Assembly: GCA_049790315.1 (NCBI GenBank)
Contig: JBAQYV010000125.1
Span: 1 to 24,176, forward strand
Direction of reading: 5' to 3'
DNA: 24,176 bases
Source: DASPOJ01 sp049790315
GTDB lineage: Bacteria; Acidobacteriota; Terriglobia; Acidiferrales; UBA7541
This document shows, piece by piece, positions 14,078 to 22,468 of this stretch (its first letter is position 1; every line of letters begins with the position of its first letter). Made by a program: the position numbers and the translations under genes. A model generated the notes under the pieces. That model was given only the letters and a program-made list of their open reading frames with translations. It did no database searches and was not told where the DNA came from.

Positions 14078-16507
14078 TTATGGCGTGATCAGATATCGAT
14101 CGCCGGGCTTGGTGGTGAAGACGAGGTTGCCGGAGTTTAATTTGTAATTTACGTTACCGAGCTTGGCGCGTGTTGTGGGATTGATTCGCGCGATCGAAGG
14201 GTTCGCTGAGTTGGGCCAGGGATTTTGCATCGTTAGCTCCCCGCCCTTTTCACTCGTGATATCGACGTAGGGCACGGCGCCGTTTTTCATTTCGCTTGAA
14301 ACCTCGAATGCGCCTTTCGCCAGGAGACGCTTGAACATTGCGTCCTTGTCCCTGGGCCACACGGGAAAAATTCGCAGGACGCCATTTTCGTGCTGCAGAA
14401 GCATTGAATCGATGCACTCCATGGTGCCGGCAGTCTCAATGCCGCCGGACTGGTGCGCAACGGTCAGGTTGCCCTCGCGCCAGTGATAGAGAATAGCGGC
14501 GCGGAGCTTTACGATGAGATCGTCACCCGGCCAACCGGCGCGCGCGGCGATCGGAAATTCTTTCTGAAAACCGTTGGTGCTGTTCGAGCCGGGAGTGGAG
14601 CCCCAGGAATTCATCTGCGTGAGCGTGTCAATGGCGATCTTCAAAAGTTTGGGATCGCCGCCGACGGCAAGATCTTCGCCGGGGAAAACCACGCCTTCCA
14701 TATCGATGGGCTGGCCTGAGGGCTCAAAAACGCGATGACTGCCGTTGTTCACGACTTCGGCGGTGGTGAAGACTTCGACGCCGTTGTAAGTTTCGGTGGG
14801 ATAAGCGCTGAGTTTCGCCAGGACGTCGCGCCACACAGGCACCATATCGGAATCGACGCCGAGGACGCCGCTGGCTTGGATGAGTGTTTTCTCAACTTTG
14901 CGGAAAAAGCCGAGATCGAGATTGGGATTGGTGTCGACAGGCAAACCTTCGTGCGCGGAGCTTCCTTCGATGACGTAGCGCTTGCCGTCCCAGACCATGA
15001 AGTCGCGCCAGAAAGCATCGAGCGCCTTGAGCTGCGGGTAAAGGCGCGTGCGCAAATAATCGTCGTCGCGCGTGTACTCCCAATACCAGATCGCGGGAAT
15101 CGTAAGGAACGTGCCGTTGGATTTTTGATCGGCGCTCGATCCCAATCGCGTGTAGTCCTTGCCTTCCGCAATCGGCACGAGCGCGGGACGCGGAGCATAC
15201 TGATCGAACGGCGGGAAGCTGCGCGTGTACGCGACGCCCTTGTAGCCGGCGATTGCGGTGTCATTTTGCTGAAACGGCTCCTCGGCAAAAACAAAATTTG
15301 TGTAGGGCAAAATCCAATCGGGGCGATTCGCCGAGAAAATTCCATAGTACGGCGCTTCGACGTTGTAATTATCGAAATAGCGCGCGCCCCACTTGGACAT
15401 GTCCGTAGTAACCCAGGGACCGAACATCGGAGTTTGCACAAATTTGCCGGGGCGAGTGGACGAACCGAGAACGTAGAGCGCGCCGTAGTAATACTTTTCG
15501 AGCACATCGTCATAGACGCGGATGTAGGAGCGCAGCCAGTAGCTTTTCCAGAATGCGAGATGGCCGGTCCAGAACGCGTCGATGGCGGCGGAATCCAGTT
15601 TCGCGGCGGAGGCGAGCGCGGATTCCTTCAGCGCGTCCGTGGTGGGACCGGCGGTGCCGGTGCGTGCATCGCTGCGAAACACGGCGACCAGACGAACTGG
15701 AGTGCCGGGTGCGAGTGTGAATGTGCCAGTGGCGCTGCCGTCGGCGGATGAGGGCGCGGAAAATTGCGCGCCAAGCAGACGCACGGCGATGGCGACGCGG
15801 GCGATGAAATCTTCAGGACCGGAGAAATTGTTCGCGCGCGTGATCCAGAGCGTACCGTCAGATTGGCCGGCGGCGTAGGGATAAACTTTATTGGGCGGAA
15901 TCCACAATTGCACGGTGACCGGAACAGCTTCGCTGCCGACGGCGCTTGAGAATTCCGTGATGAACACATTGTCGGCATCGGCGGTCCACGAACGCATGGT
16001 GACAACGGTGTTGCCGAGCTGCATCGTGGTGGTCACTTGCGCGTGGAGAATGTCCTGCTCCATGCGATAAACGGAATCGGGATTGGGGCTTGGCGCGGGA
16101 GAACTGATCGTGAGACCGCCGAGAGAGAGAACACCGGGGCGATATTCCGGATGCGTATCATCGGGCGCGGTGCCCCAGAAATCGTTCTTGCCGAAATAAA
16201 ACTTTTGCTGCGATGTTGTGTCGCCGGCGACGACGCCGATGTCTCCGTTGCCCACGAAAAGGCCAGCGGTATAGCGCTGATTCACGATTCCTGCCGGCGG
16301 CGTGGTGACGACGCCTTTGATGCCGCCGAGAAAACTTTGTATGGCGGTCCAATCGTCGTCAAGCTCCGAGGCGCGAGCGGTGCGGAGGCCAGGGCCCGCC
16401 GCAATCAGCGCGGCGAAGGCCGCGGCGAGGATCAGTGAGGTTGTGCGAAATAATTTTATTGTCATAATGCCGCCCATTCTCTCGGTGGATTTCGAATCCC
16501 GGTTCAT
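14078..16507 (-). CDS. GH95-like glycoside hydrolase (alpha-L-fucosidase type), secreted
   Basis: An 809-residue secreted enzyme of the six-hairpin (alpha/alpha)6 class. After a signal peptide (FRTTSLILAAAFAALIAAGPGLRTARA) comes the N-terminal beta-domain with GLFVGNGDIGVVAGD and FYFGKNDFW. The barrel follows, with YYGALYVLGSSTRPGKFVQ and WYWEYTRDDDYLRTRLYPQL, and the end SGGIETAGTMECIDSMLLQ with VLRIFPVWP is typical of GH95-like proteins. GH95 enzymes remove 1,2-linked alpha-L-fucose or L-galactose from glycans. The family match is divergent, so substrate is uncertain. The start may be ATG 16507 (AAGGTG nine bases upstream), 16477 or 16465. It is transcribed divergently from a GH29-like gene, suggesting shared control. 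Confidence 0.82.
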   Translation of the reverse strand: MNRDSKSTERMGGIMTIKLFRTTSLILAAAFAALIAAGPGLRTARASELDDDWTAIQSFLGGIKGVVTTPPAGIVNQRYTAGLFVGNGDIGVVAGDTTSQQKFYFGKNDFWGTAPDDTHPEYRPGVLSLGGLTISSPAPSPNPDSVYRMEQDILHAQVTTTMQLGNTVVTMRSWTADADNVFITEFSSAVGSEAVPVTVQLWIPPNKVYPYAAGQSDGTLWITRANNFSGPEDFIARVAIAVRLLGAQFSAPSSADGSATGTFTLAPGTPVRLVAVFRSDARTGTAGPTTDALKESALASAAKLDSAAIDAFWTGHLAFWKSYWLRSYIRVYDDVLEKYYYGALYVLGSSTRPGKFVQTPMFGPWVTTDMSKWGARYFDNYNVEAPYYGIFSANRPDWILPYTNFVFAEEPFQQNDTAIAGYKGVAYTRSFPPFDQYAPRPALVPIAEGKDYTRLGSSADQKSNGTFLTIPAIWYWEYTRDDDYLRTRLYPQLKALDAFWRDFMVWDGKRYVIEGSSAHEGLPVDTNPNLDLGFFRKVEKTLIQASGVLGVDSDMVPVWRDVLAKLSAYPTETYNGVEVFTTAEVVNNGSHRVFEPSGQPIDMEGVVFPGEDLAVGGDPKLLKIAIDTLTQMNSWGSTPGSNSTNGFQKEFPIAARAGWPGDDLIVKLRAAILYHWREGNLTVAHQSGGIETAGTMECIDSMLLQHENGVLRIFPVWPRDKDAMFKRLLAKGAFEVSSEMKNGAVPYVDITSEKGGELTMQNPWPNSANPSIARINPTTRAKLGNVNYKLNSGNLVFTTKPGDRYLITP

Positions 16508-16621
16508 TCTGGCGTCACCTTCCCGATCCGGACGCGACTGTGAACTTTGTGCTATCCCTGCTTATCACAACTCCGTCCCCGGAGTCTCGAATCTTTTTAC
16601 TTCTCAGACTGTATATTTCAT

Positions 16622-16650
16622 ATTATAAAACTACCTGAAAAACGCTGAAA
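16622..16650 (-). promoter_or_regulatory. Possible promoter of the GH95-like gene
   Basis: On the minus strand TTTCAG (16650-16645), a 17-base spacer and a perfect TATAAT (16627-16622) lie in the AT-rich centre of the 248-bp divergent region. The -35 match is weak. The plus strand also has TATATT and TATTAT here, so the region could serve both genes. Confidence 0.35.
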
Positions 16651-16755
16651 CGCCGACGGTGTCCGCGAGCGTCTGTATAGCGCTGGCAGAAAGAGCACGC
16701 CCGGCACGCGCGAATGGGCCGTTCGCATGCGCATCCGCAAAGGAGAACAACTCTC

Positions 16756-17889
16756 ATGAGCTTCAAGAAAATATCGCGTCGCGATTGGATGATCGGCTCG
16801 ACCGCCGCTGTGGCCGCAAGCGCTCTGCCGCTCCACGCGTTTGCGTCAGCACCCGCCGCGCCGGCGACGAAACCGGCGCCTGCAACACCGGTGTCCGCGG
16901 CACAAATGGCCGACGCTTCCGCGGCTCAGCAGGCGTACGGCGGCTCACATCGCGCAGCATGGATGCAGGACCCGCGCTATTGCTGGGGCGTGATGACGCA
17001 CTATCTGGCCGATTGGCAATCGAAGGTGCATAACCTCGAGATAAGCGTGGACGTGTGGAACAAAATGGTGGATGGCTTTGACGTCGAAGGCATGGCCAAG
17101 CGTCTCGATTCCGTTGGCGCCGGCCACTATCAAATCAGCATTGGCCAGAATTCCGGGTACTACGCTTCGCCCAATGCGGCGTACGACAAAATCACGGGAA
17201 TTCAGCCGAGCAAGTGTTCGCATCGCGATCTGATCGCGGATTTTTATGAGGCGTTGAGCAAGCGCGATATTAAATTGATGGTTTATCTGCCTTCGGGCGC
17301 ACCCAATGGCGATAAAGACGCGAAAGCCGCGCTGGAATGGCTGAACGGTCCATACGAGAACAAAGATTTTCAGCGCAAATGGGAAGCGATCATCGCGGAA
17401 TGGTCGCGGCGATGGGGGAACAAAGTGGTTGGCTGGTGGTTCGATGGATGCTACTTCCCCAATTCAATGTACCGCTCGGCCGCGACGCCAAATTTCGCCA
17501 GCTTTGCGGCGGCTGCGCGCGCGGGAAATTCCGAGTCGAGTGTCGCGTTTAATCCCGGCGTGATCTACCGCATTCTTTCCGTAAGCCCGGACGAAGATTT
17601 CACGGCGGGCGAGATCGACAAACCGGATTTGGTCAGCGCGCGGCGGAACACGGACGGCCGAATGGATGGCACGCAAATTCACATGCTGAGCTTTCTCGGC
17701 GGAAAATGGGGCAGCGGCGCGCCGCGGTTTACGACGGATCAAGTGGTGGCGTACACGAAAAAGATTCGAGACCTCGGAGGGTCGGTCACATGGGATGTGC
17801 CGGTGGAACTCGACGGCACGATCACGCAGCCGTTTCTGGATCAGTTGGCGGCGTTGGGGAAGGCGTTTCCGAAGAAGGCAGCGATGTAA
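16756..17889 (+). CDS. Tat-exported GH29-like glycoside hydrolase (alpha-L-fucosidase-like)
   Basis: A 377-residue protein. The ATG at 16756 has AAGGAG about ten bases upstream and starts a twin-arginine signal, SRRDWMIGSTAAVAASALP. The mature part resembles GH29 (beta/alpha)8 enzymes: WGVMTHYLADW, GMAKRLDSVGAGHYQISIG, LIADFYEALSKRDIKLMVYLP, and VVGWWFDGCYF, where the Asp is in the place of the family nucleophile. VTWDVPVELDGTITQPFLDQL near the end matches the terminal strand. Retaining GH29 enzymes release alpha-L-fucose. The usual C-terminal beta-sandwich is missing, so this is a catalytic-domain-only form and the substrate is unproven. Divergent partner: the GH95-like gene. Confidence 0.78.
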   Translation: MSFKKISRRDWMIGSTAAVAASALPLHAFASAPAAPATKPAPATPVSAAQMADASAAQQAYGGSHRAAWMQDPRYCWGVMTHYLADWQSKVHNLEISVDVWNKMVDGFDVEGMAKRLDSVGAGHYQISIGQNSGYYASPNAAYDKITGIQPSKCSHRDLIADFYEALSKRDIKLMVYLPSGAPNGDKDAKAALEWLNGPYENKDFQRKWEAIIAEWSRRWGNKVVGWWFDGCYFPNSMYRSAATPNFASFAAAARAGNSESSVAFNPGVIYRILSVSPDEDFTAGEIDKPDLVSARRNTDGRMDGTQIHMLSFLGGKWGSGAPRFTTDQVVAYTKKIRDLGGSVTWDVPVELDGTITQPFLDQLAALGKAFPKKAAM

Positions 17890-17942
17890 GTAAGCGTGCA
17901 ACGCGCCGGCGAAGGGCGCGCAGCGCGGAATCTACGTGAACA

Positions 17943-18509
17943 TCATCGTGATTGTTTCGGCGATGGCGGAACCGGGAAGGCGTCGGCGTAGCTTTTAAGC
18001 GCAGCGGCCAAAACTTCGCGGCCCTGCTGTGCGGGAAGTATGTCGCCGACTTCGACCGTTTTATTTTCGAGCGCCTTATAGTCCTGGAAAAAGCGGCGAA
18101 TCAAACGCGATTGATATCCCGGAAGTTCACCGGCTTCTTTATAGGAGCTGAATTGCGGATCGCCGATCGCGACGGAAATGATTTTGCTGTCCTGCACGCC
18201 GGCGTCGATCATTTTCATCAGGCCAATTACGCGAGCTTCAATCATAGAGAGAGGAACAACCGCTTCCTGGCAAAAAACGAGAACGTCGAGCGGGTCGTCG
18301 TCTTCGGCCAGCGTTTGAGGAATGAAACCGTAATTCGCCGGATAATAAACCGCGGAGTGCAGGACGCGATCGACCCTGAGAAGTCCACTTTCCTTATCGA
18401 GCTCATATTTTACGTTTGAGCCCAAAGGGATCTCAATGATCGCCGTGAATTCCGACGGTACGACGTTTCCTGGCCGAACATCGTGCCACGGATTAAATGT
18501 CTCCCTCAC
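17943..18509 (-). CDS. ppa: Inorganic pyrophosphatase (family I)
   Basis: A 188-residue soluble enzyme with the family I signature EDDDPLDVLV (D70, D72 and D75 bind metal), the substrate region VKYELDKESGLLRVDRVLHS, YPANYGFIPQT, and a typical C-terminal RRFFQDYKALENKTVEVGD. It hydrolyses pyrophosphate to phosphate in the cytoplasm and drives biosynthetic reactions. It starts with GTG at 18509; no alternative ATG exists near the N-terminus and no good ribosome site is visible. It is convergent with the GH29-like gene, with 53 bp between them containing a GC-rich hairpin but no T-run. Confidence 0.95.
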   Translation of the reverse strand: MRETFNPWHDVRPGNVVPSEFTAIIEIPLGSNVKYELDKESGLLRVDRVLHSAVYYPANYGFIPQTLAEDDDPLDVLVFCQEAVVPLSMIEARVIGLMKMIDAGVQDSKIISVAIGDPQFSSYKEAGELPGYQSRLIRRFFQDYKALENKTVEVGDILPAQQGREVLAAALKSYADAFPVPPSPKQSR

Positions 18510-18584
18510 AGGAGATAGTTTAATCGACCGGAATCAGGATGAACACGGATTCCGTAAGCCGATTTCGGCCGGGTAGACTGGAGC

Positions 18585-18809
18585 CTATTTTTTCGGGGTT
18601 CGGCGCTTCGCAGTCTTCCCACGATAAGAAGGGCCCCAATTTACGCCGTGACGCGTCGAATCGTTCGTTCCCGTGTTCATTCCTTGATTCAAATTTTGTT
18701 GATCGACTTGCTCGCCTTCCCGACGCACATCGTCGCGATCCTCGATTTCGCTTTCCAACTGCGTTTCGGCATCGGTGGTTTGCGACTTCGGACTCTTCGC
18801 GTTAGCCAT
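18585..18809 (-). CDS. Small hydrophilic protein of unknown function
   Basis: A 74-residue, highly charged and Gln/Asn-rich protein with no hydrophobic core, Lys-rich at both ends (MANAKSPKS and KTAKRRTPKK), so probably intrinsically disordered. A strong GAGGAGG site six bases before the ATG at 18809 is good evidence that it is translated. It may bind nucleic acid or act as a stress-type small protein; the sequence does not decide. It precedes ppa on the same strand with 75 bp between them. Confidence 0.65.
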   Translation of the reverse strand: MANAKSPKSQTTDAETQLESEIEDRDDVRREGEQVDQQNLNQGMNTGTNDSTRHGVNWGPSYRGKTAKRRTPKK

Positions 18810-19320
18810 GTTCGCCTCCTCGAGACTTAAGAACTACAACAAATGCTAGGCAGCAGCCGCGAGTGGGTCGATACCCTAAAACACGTAAATCCTGGGAACG
18901 GAGTTTTGTAGATTCGCTTGGCCTTGCGGCGGACCTGCCGCTTGGGCGTATTTCGAGTTGGGCGTTAAATATTTTTCGTCAGCGGAACGGCAGGTTAAGC
19001 TCGGTCTGAAAGATGGCGAGCTACAAGCTCACGCGCATTTGTTTGGTGGTCGGGCGCCGGGACGGAGTTTGCCACGGCAATGATAGGTTCCTAGAAGATG
19101 GCGCGCCCAAGGGGACGATCTTAGAACTTTTCTCAGGGAGTTCGTGGCGGCCCTCCGACAGCTTCAGTTCCCTGTCGCACCGAGCCTGTAATCCACCTGT
19201 GTCACAAATGTCGGTTAAACTAAATGCGATATTGCAGCTTGTGTGTTCGCACTCTTAGCCAGAGAAACGGGAAACATCCCGTCTGTGCCCCCGTCTTGGT
19301 CCCCGGGTTTCCGCTCGGTT
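18810..19320. other. Intergenic region, about 510 bp, no convincing gene
   Basis: Neither strand has a coding frame I would defend. Short hairpins are present, for example CGGGA-AACA-TCCCG at 19268-19281 and GCGGC/GCCGC near 18927. This stretch links the core genes on the left to the RHS remnants on the right and probably contains the boundary of the accessory region. Confidence 0.5.
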
Positions 19321-19575
19321 TCAACGAACGATGCTCGGCCAGAGTTTCATCGATATGCTGCGTCTGCAGCATATCGAGCGACGACAGCGCCGCTGCAACT
19401 GACCGTTTCAATCAAATTGTCGCCGTCATATGCAAAGATGCTCGTCGCGCTTGGCCATTGTTTGTAAGCGCGACGAACGAATGGATCGTATTTGAACGTG
19501 AGCGTCTCGCCGCTATCGGGCAGCGTAACGCTTGCCAGGCGATTCTCATTCATCAAATATTGGGTAAGCGTCCCC
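19321..19575 (-). pseudogene. Frameshifted RHS fragment (orphan copy of the RHS core)
   Basis: The minus-strand frame reads ENRLASVTLPDSGETL, then FKYDPFVRR, TTSIF-like ATSIFAYDGDNLIETVS and CSGAVVARY. It parallels the intact RHS gene (ENRLASVTLPGTGGTVSLKYDPFGRR, written there in two blocks). The homology then jumps frame: QTQHIDETLAEHR in another phase corresponds to TQGENIDQPLAMLR. At the shift lies a perfect hairpin (19351-19376). The fragment has lost everything upstream and downstream of this ~250-bp piece. It starts inside the 3' end of the membrane-protein gene, whose last codons are shared with it. Such orphan pieces downstream of RHS genes are typical of tip replacement by recombination. 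Confidence 0.8.
19351..19376. repeat. Perfect 11-bp hairpin at a frameshift
   Basis: CGATATGCTGC (19351-19361), loop GTCT, then GCAGCATATCG (19366-19376). It sits exactly at the frame change in the RHS fragment and looks like a templated (quasi-palindrome) insertion rather than a terminator, since no T-run follows on either side. Confidence 0.8.
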
Positions 19576-19918
19576 ACCACAGTGTCATCAACACCAGAAC
19601 CGCAAACATCACCAAGGACCATACTCGAATCGCCCGCCTGTCCGAGCGAAGTGGAATGAGCGCGACGGGAAAGAAGACAGCGACTAGGACTGAGGCGAAA
19701 AGTTGGCTCGTCAGATTCGCGCCAATGTGGCCAATGGTAAACATCCCGCCCAACCATTCTGTAAAGACATACGCAAGGGCAGACAGTAAATTAGAGTAGA
19801 CCACCGGACCGTGCTCATGCGACACGATCAGTTGACCGAGCAGGCAAGCAAGAAATCCAAAGACGTAGCAAAAAACGAACGCCCACTGACGTGGAACCCA
19901 GTTGGATAGCGGCCTCAT
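19553..19918 (-). CDS. Four-helix membrane protein, candidate RHS immunity protein
   Basis: A 121-residue hydrophobic protein with four predicted membrane segments (about residues 12-32, 39-60, 69-90 and 96-116). Its ATG directly follows the RHS stop codon (TAAATG at 19921-19916), so the two genes are translationally coupled. In polymorphic toxin loci the gene immediately downstream of the toxin tip usually encodes the cognate immunity protein; membrane-embedded immunity proteins exist for toxins that act at the membrane or in the periplasm. I do not recognise the family. The last codons (GRLPNI, stop) fall inside DNA homologous to the RHS core, so the C-terminus may have been replaced when the orphan fragment recombined here. 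Confidence 0.62.
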   Translation of the reverse strand: MRPLSNWVPRQWAFVFCYVFGFLACLLGQLIVSHEHGPVVYSNLLSALAYVFTEWLGGMFTIGHIGANLTSQLFASVLVAVFFPVALIPLRSDRRAIRVWSLVMFAVLVLMTLWWGRLPNI

Positions 19919-22165
19919 TTAGTGAAGCCCCGTGTTTACGCCATAGGCCCCAATGGGGAAATCCGCAGTCCCTCCGGCATCTATGATTATTTGGTGGGCA
20001 AATGTGTTGCTATTTGGTCCCAGAGGATTGTAACCAGGAACCATCCCGCTGTTACGGTTATAGGCATCTACCAAACGCTGTTCAAAGCCGCAGCAATTTA
20101 AGCCGGGAGGGGGGTAAATATTGAATTCCCTTCTCGAGTAAAGCCAGCCGGATCGGTTAGGATTAAACGGATTAACATGAGGATGTCCCGTCCTGTCGCC
20201 GGGACCTGAAGGGCCATAAAGCTCAAGGGTTTCGTCTATTCCGGCGCACTTAACGTGTATGTAGCAATGCATTGCCTGTGAAACGAAAAGCATGGCATCT
20301 CCCAAAAAGCTTCCGCCCCTCATCGGGCTGATGCGCTCACAGTACAGCTCTGCCAGCAAGCCACTCGGGTCAAGGAAAGAAACCGGACTGTTCGAAGCGT
20401 ACGTATAGAAACCGTCGCCGCCACTGAAGCGAATCGGGTCCTCGCTTAGGAATCTCCCGGTTCTGGGATCTAGATAGCGCGCCCTGTCGAAATACAGTCC
20501 AGTTTCTGTGTCGAACTCCCGCCCGATGTAGAGGAAGAAATTCGTGAGCGAACCGGAGGATGCTGTCTGGTTTCCGAACGAATCAAACGTGTAGGTTTGT
20601 GCCAGTGCCCCCGAAATGTTGCTCAGTGATGTGACTGAGTTGAGGCCGTCTTGCTCGTAGTAGCTCGTTGTCGAGGAGCGCAGCATCGCCAGAGGCTGGT
20701 CGATATTTTCTCCCTGGGTGTAGCGGGCGATCACGCCGCCGCTGGAGTTTACGGTTTCAACGAGATTGTCCCCATCGTAGGCGAAAATACTGGTCGTGGT
20801 GGGGGAGATTTTCTCGATGCGGCGGCCGAACGGATCATACTTGAGCGAAACCGTGCCGCCAGTGCCGGGCAGCGTGACGGATGCCAGCCGGTTCTCATAG
20901 TCCCACGTATAGTCGGTCGTTCCAGTCGAATCCGTCTTGCTAGTGGTGTTCCCATTGTAATCGTACGAATAGCTCGCATCAGAATCCGAAGTCAGCTCAT
21001 TTGACGCGTTCGTCGTGTACGATGACACCCCCAACGACGCCGTCCGGTTACCTACGGGGTCGTACGTGTAACTCTCCGTTGTGCTCGCCCCCTGAGTCAC
21101 TTGAGTGAGCTCGTAAATCGAGTCATAGCCGTAGTCCGACGTTACGCCCGCCAAATCGTCGGCCTTCGCCGTCCGATTACCCGCAGAATCCAACGTATAG
21201 GTGGCACCGTCAATGGTACTTCCGCCCGCTTGGTGCAATACGCTCAGCAGGCGCGACAGATTGTCGTAGGTGTAGTTTGTGGTGACGCTATTCGGGCGCG
21301 TCATCTGAGTGCGTCGGCTCAGTGCATCGTAGCTGAACCCAAACGAGCTGCCTCCGCTGAACGCAGATGGCGGCGTGAGCGATGTGAGCCGATTCAGAGT
21401 GTCGTAAGCGTAGGTGGTCGATCCACTTTCGGGATCGGTGAATCCAGTCCGGTTCGACGCTGCGTCGTAAGTGTAGGCATTCGTGAAGCTGCGACTCGTC
21501 AGGAAACTGTAGCTCGTCGTCGTCCCGATCAGCCTGCCCATGTTGTCGTAGGCGAAAGCGTACGTCCCTGTTGGGTCGTTCACTTCCGATATCTTGCCGA
21601 CCAAATCGTAGGTGTACTCGACGGTGGTCGTATCCGGATATGTCTTCTGAGTGAGCCGATTCAGCGCGTCGTAGAGGTAGGTTATCGTCTGGCCTTTTCG
21701 GTCGGTCTTGCTGGTCAGATTATTGTCGGCATCGTACGCGTAGGTTTCCGTGTGTGAAGAGGGGAAATTCGTCTCCGTCACGCGGCCAAAGGCGTCGTAG
21801 CTGAAATAGGTCGTGTGCGAATTCGCGTCGGTGATGCTGGTGAGGTTGTTTTCAGTGTCGTAGGCGTAGGTCGTGACGTTGCTCGCCGCGTCGGTGACGC
21901 TCGTAAGCCGGTCCGCAGTGTCGTAGGCGTAGCTGGTTGTCTTGCCGTTCTGGTCAGTGACCGATGTTCTCCGCCCGCGATCATCGTAAGTGAAGCTCGT
22001 CGTGGTGGAATCAGGATACGTGATCGACGTGAGCCGGTCCATGAGGTCATACGCAAATGTCGTTTCATGCGATAGGGCATCGGTGATCGACGTGCGGTCG
22101 CCTCGGGCGTTGTAGCCATATGTCGTGACATGACTCTGCGCGTCTGTGATCGTGGCGATATTAAG
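19919..22165 (-). CDS. RHS/YD-repeat protein, 5'-truncated, with variable C-terminal tip
   Basis: About 748 residues without an N-terminus. It consists of some 25 YD repeats of the type TYAYDTLNRLTS. The RHS core end follows: RARYLDPRTGRFLSEDPIRF and YASNSPVSFLDPSG. After this border come about 145 unrelated residues (AELYCERIS onward) with HCYIHVKC, LNCCGFEQRLVDAYNR and NPLGPNSNTFAHQIIIDAGG. That is the pattern of a hydrolase-like toxin tip, possibly papain-like, but not identified. The DNA of the tip is visibly less GC-rich. YD repeats continue in frame upstream of the first ATG (22042) to 22165, where a tRNA fragment begins, so the real 5' end with its export signal is missing. It may be silent or start internally. 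Confidence 0.85.
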   Translation of the reverse strand, partial: LNIATITDAQSHVTTYGYNARGDRTSITDALSHETTFAYDLMDRLTSITYPDSTTTSFTYDDRGRRTSVTDQNGKTTSYAYDTADRLTSVTDAASNVTTYAYDTENNLTSITDANSHTTYFSYDAFGRVTETNFPSSHTETYAYDADNNLTSKTDRKGQTITYLYDALNRLTQKTYPDTTTVEYTYDLVGKISEVNDPTGTYAFAYDNMGRLIGTTTSYSFLTSRSFTNAYTYDAASNRTGFTDPESGSTTYAYDTLNRLTSLTPPSAFSGGSSFGFSYDALSRRTQMTRPNSVTTNYTYDNLSRLLSVLHQAGGSTIDGATYTLDSAGNRTAKADDLAGVTSDYGYDSIYELTQVTQGASTTESYTYDPVGNRTASLGVSSYTTNASNELTSDSDASYSYDYNGNTTSKTDSTGTTDYTWDYENRLASVTLPGTGGTVSLKYDPFGRRIEKISPTTTSIFAYDGDNLVETVNSSGGVIARYTQGENIDQPLAMLRSSTTSYYEQDGLNSVTSLSNISGALAQTYTFDSFGNQTASSGSLTNFFLYIGREFDTETGLYFDRARYLDPRTGRFLSEDPIRFSGGDGFYTYASNSPVSFLDPSGLLAELYCERISPMRGGSFLGDAMLFVSQAMHCYIHVKCAGIDETLELYGPSGPGDRTGHPHVNPFNPNRSGWLYSRREFNIYPPPGLNCCGFEQRLVDAYNRNSGMVPGYNPLGPNSNTFAHQIIIDAGGTADFPIGAYGVNTGLH

Positions 22166-22211
22166 TGGCGCGCCCGGAGAGATTCGAACTCCCGACCCTC
22201 TGGTTCGAAGC
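22166..22211 (-). repeat. attachment-site copy: 3' half of tRNA-Arg (46-bp direct repeat, distal copy)
   Basis: These 46 bases are identical to 23618-23663, the anticodon loop through the 3' CCA of the intact tRNA-Arg gene, in the same orientation. Identity ends abruptly on both sides. This is the classic footprint of an element integrated at the 3' end of a tRNA gene, with the displaced 3' half left at the far end. Confidence 0.9.
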
Positions 22212-22468
22212 TAGAGCAGCACAAAATCTAAGTGCTTTCTCTGGTGTCGCCTACGAACCCGAAACGCTCTTTAGACCTTCCCAATTGTCCGTAGATTGTC
22301 CGTAAGCGACGGAGGATCGCCATGCAAAGGCCAGAATGATTCCGCCGGGAGTTCATTGGGGGCGAGCAATGTACCGAGCACTTTGTTCCCCTCCCGAGTC
22401 GACTTGTCTAGACCGGCCGCGTGAAGCTCTGCACTGAGCCGCGGCTGTTCCCTTCAAAGGCCTACTCG
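22212..22468. other. Left part of the mini-island, no intact gene
   Basis: No defensible coding frame. It contains a short direct repeat TTGTCCGTA at about 22285-22305 and no recognisable integrase. It may hold remnants of lost recombination functions, but I could not identify any. Confidence 0.4.

Noticed and set aside
14735..15751. 338-residue plus-strand frame
   Set aside because: It is the antisense shadow of the GH95-like gene, which has recognisable domains and a signal peptide; the shadow has none.
17895..17930. Terminator between the convergent GH29-like and ppa genes
   Set aside because: A GC-rich hairpin is possible (GCGCC/GGCGC) but no T-run follows on either strand.
19097..19108. 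12-bp match GATGGCGCGCCC to the tRNA-Arg 3' end, as a third attachment site left of the RHS genes
   Set aside because: Only 12 bp, GC-rich and partly palindromic, with no continuing homology; chance is too likely, although the location would suit an island border.
22212..22420. Integrase remnant inside the mini-island
   Set aside because: Translations of both strands gave no tyrosine- or serine-recombinase motif.
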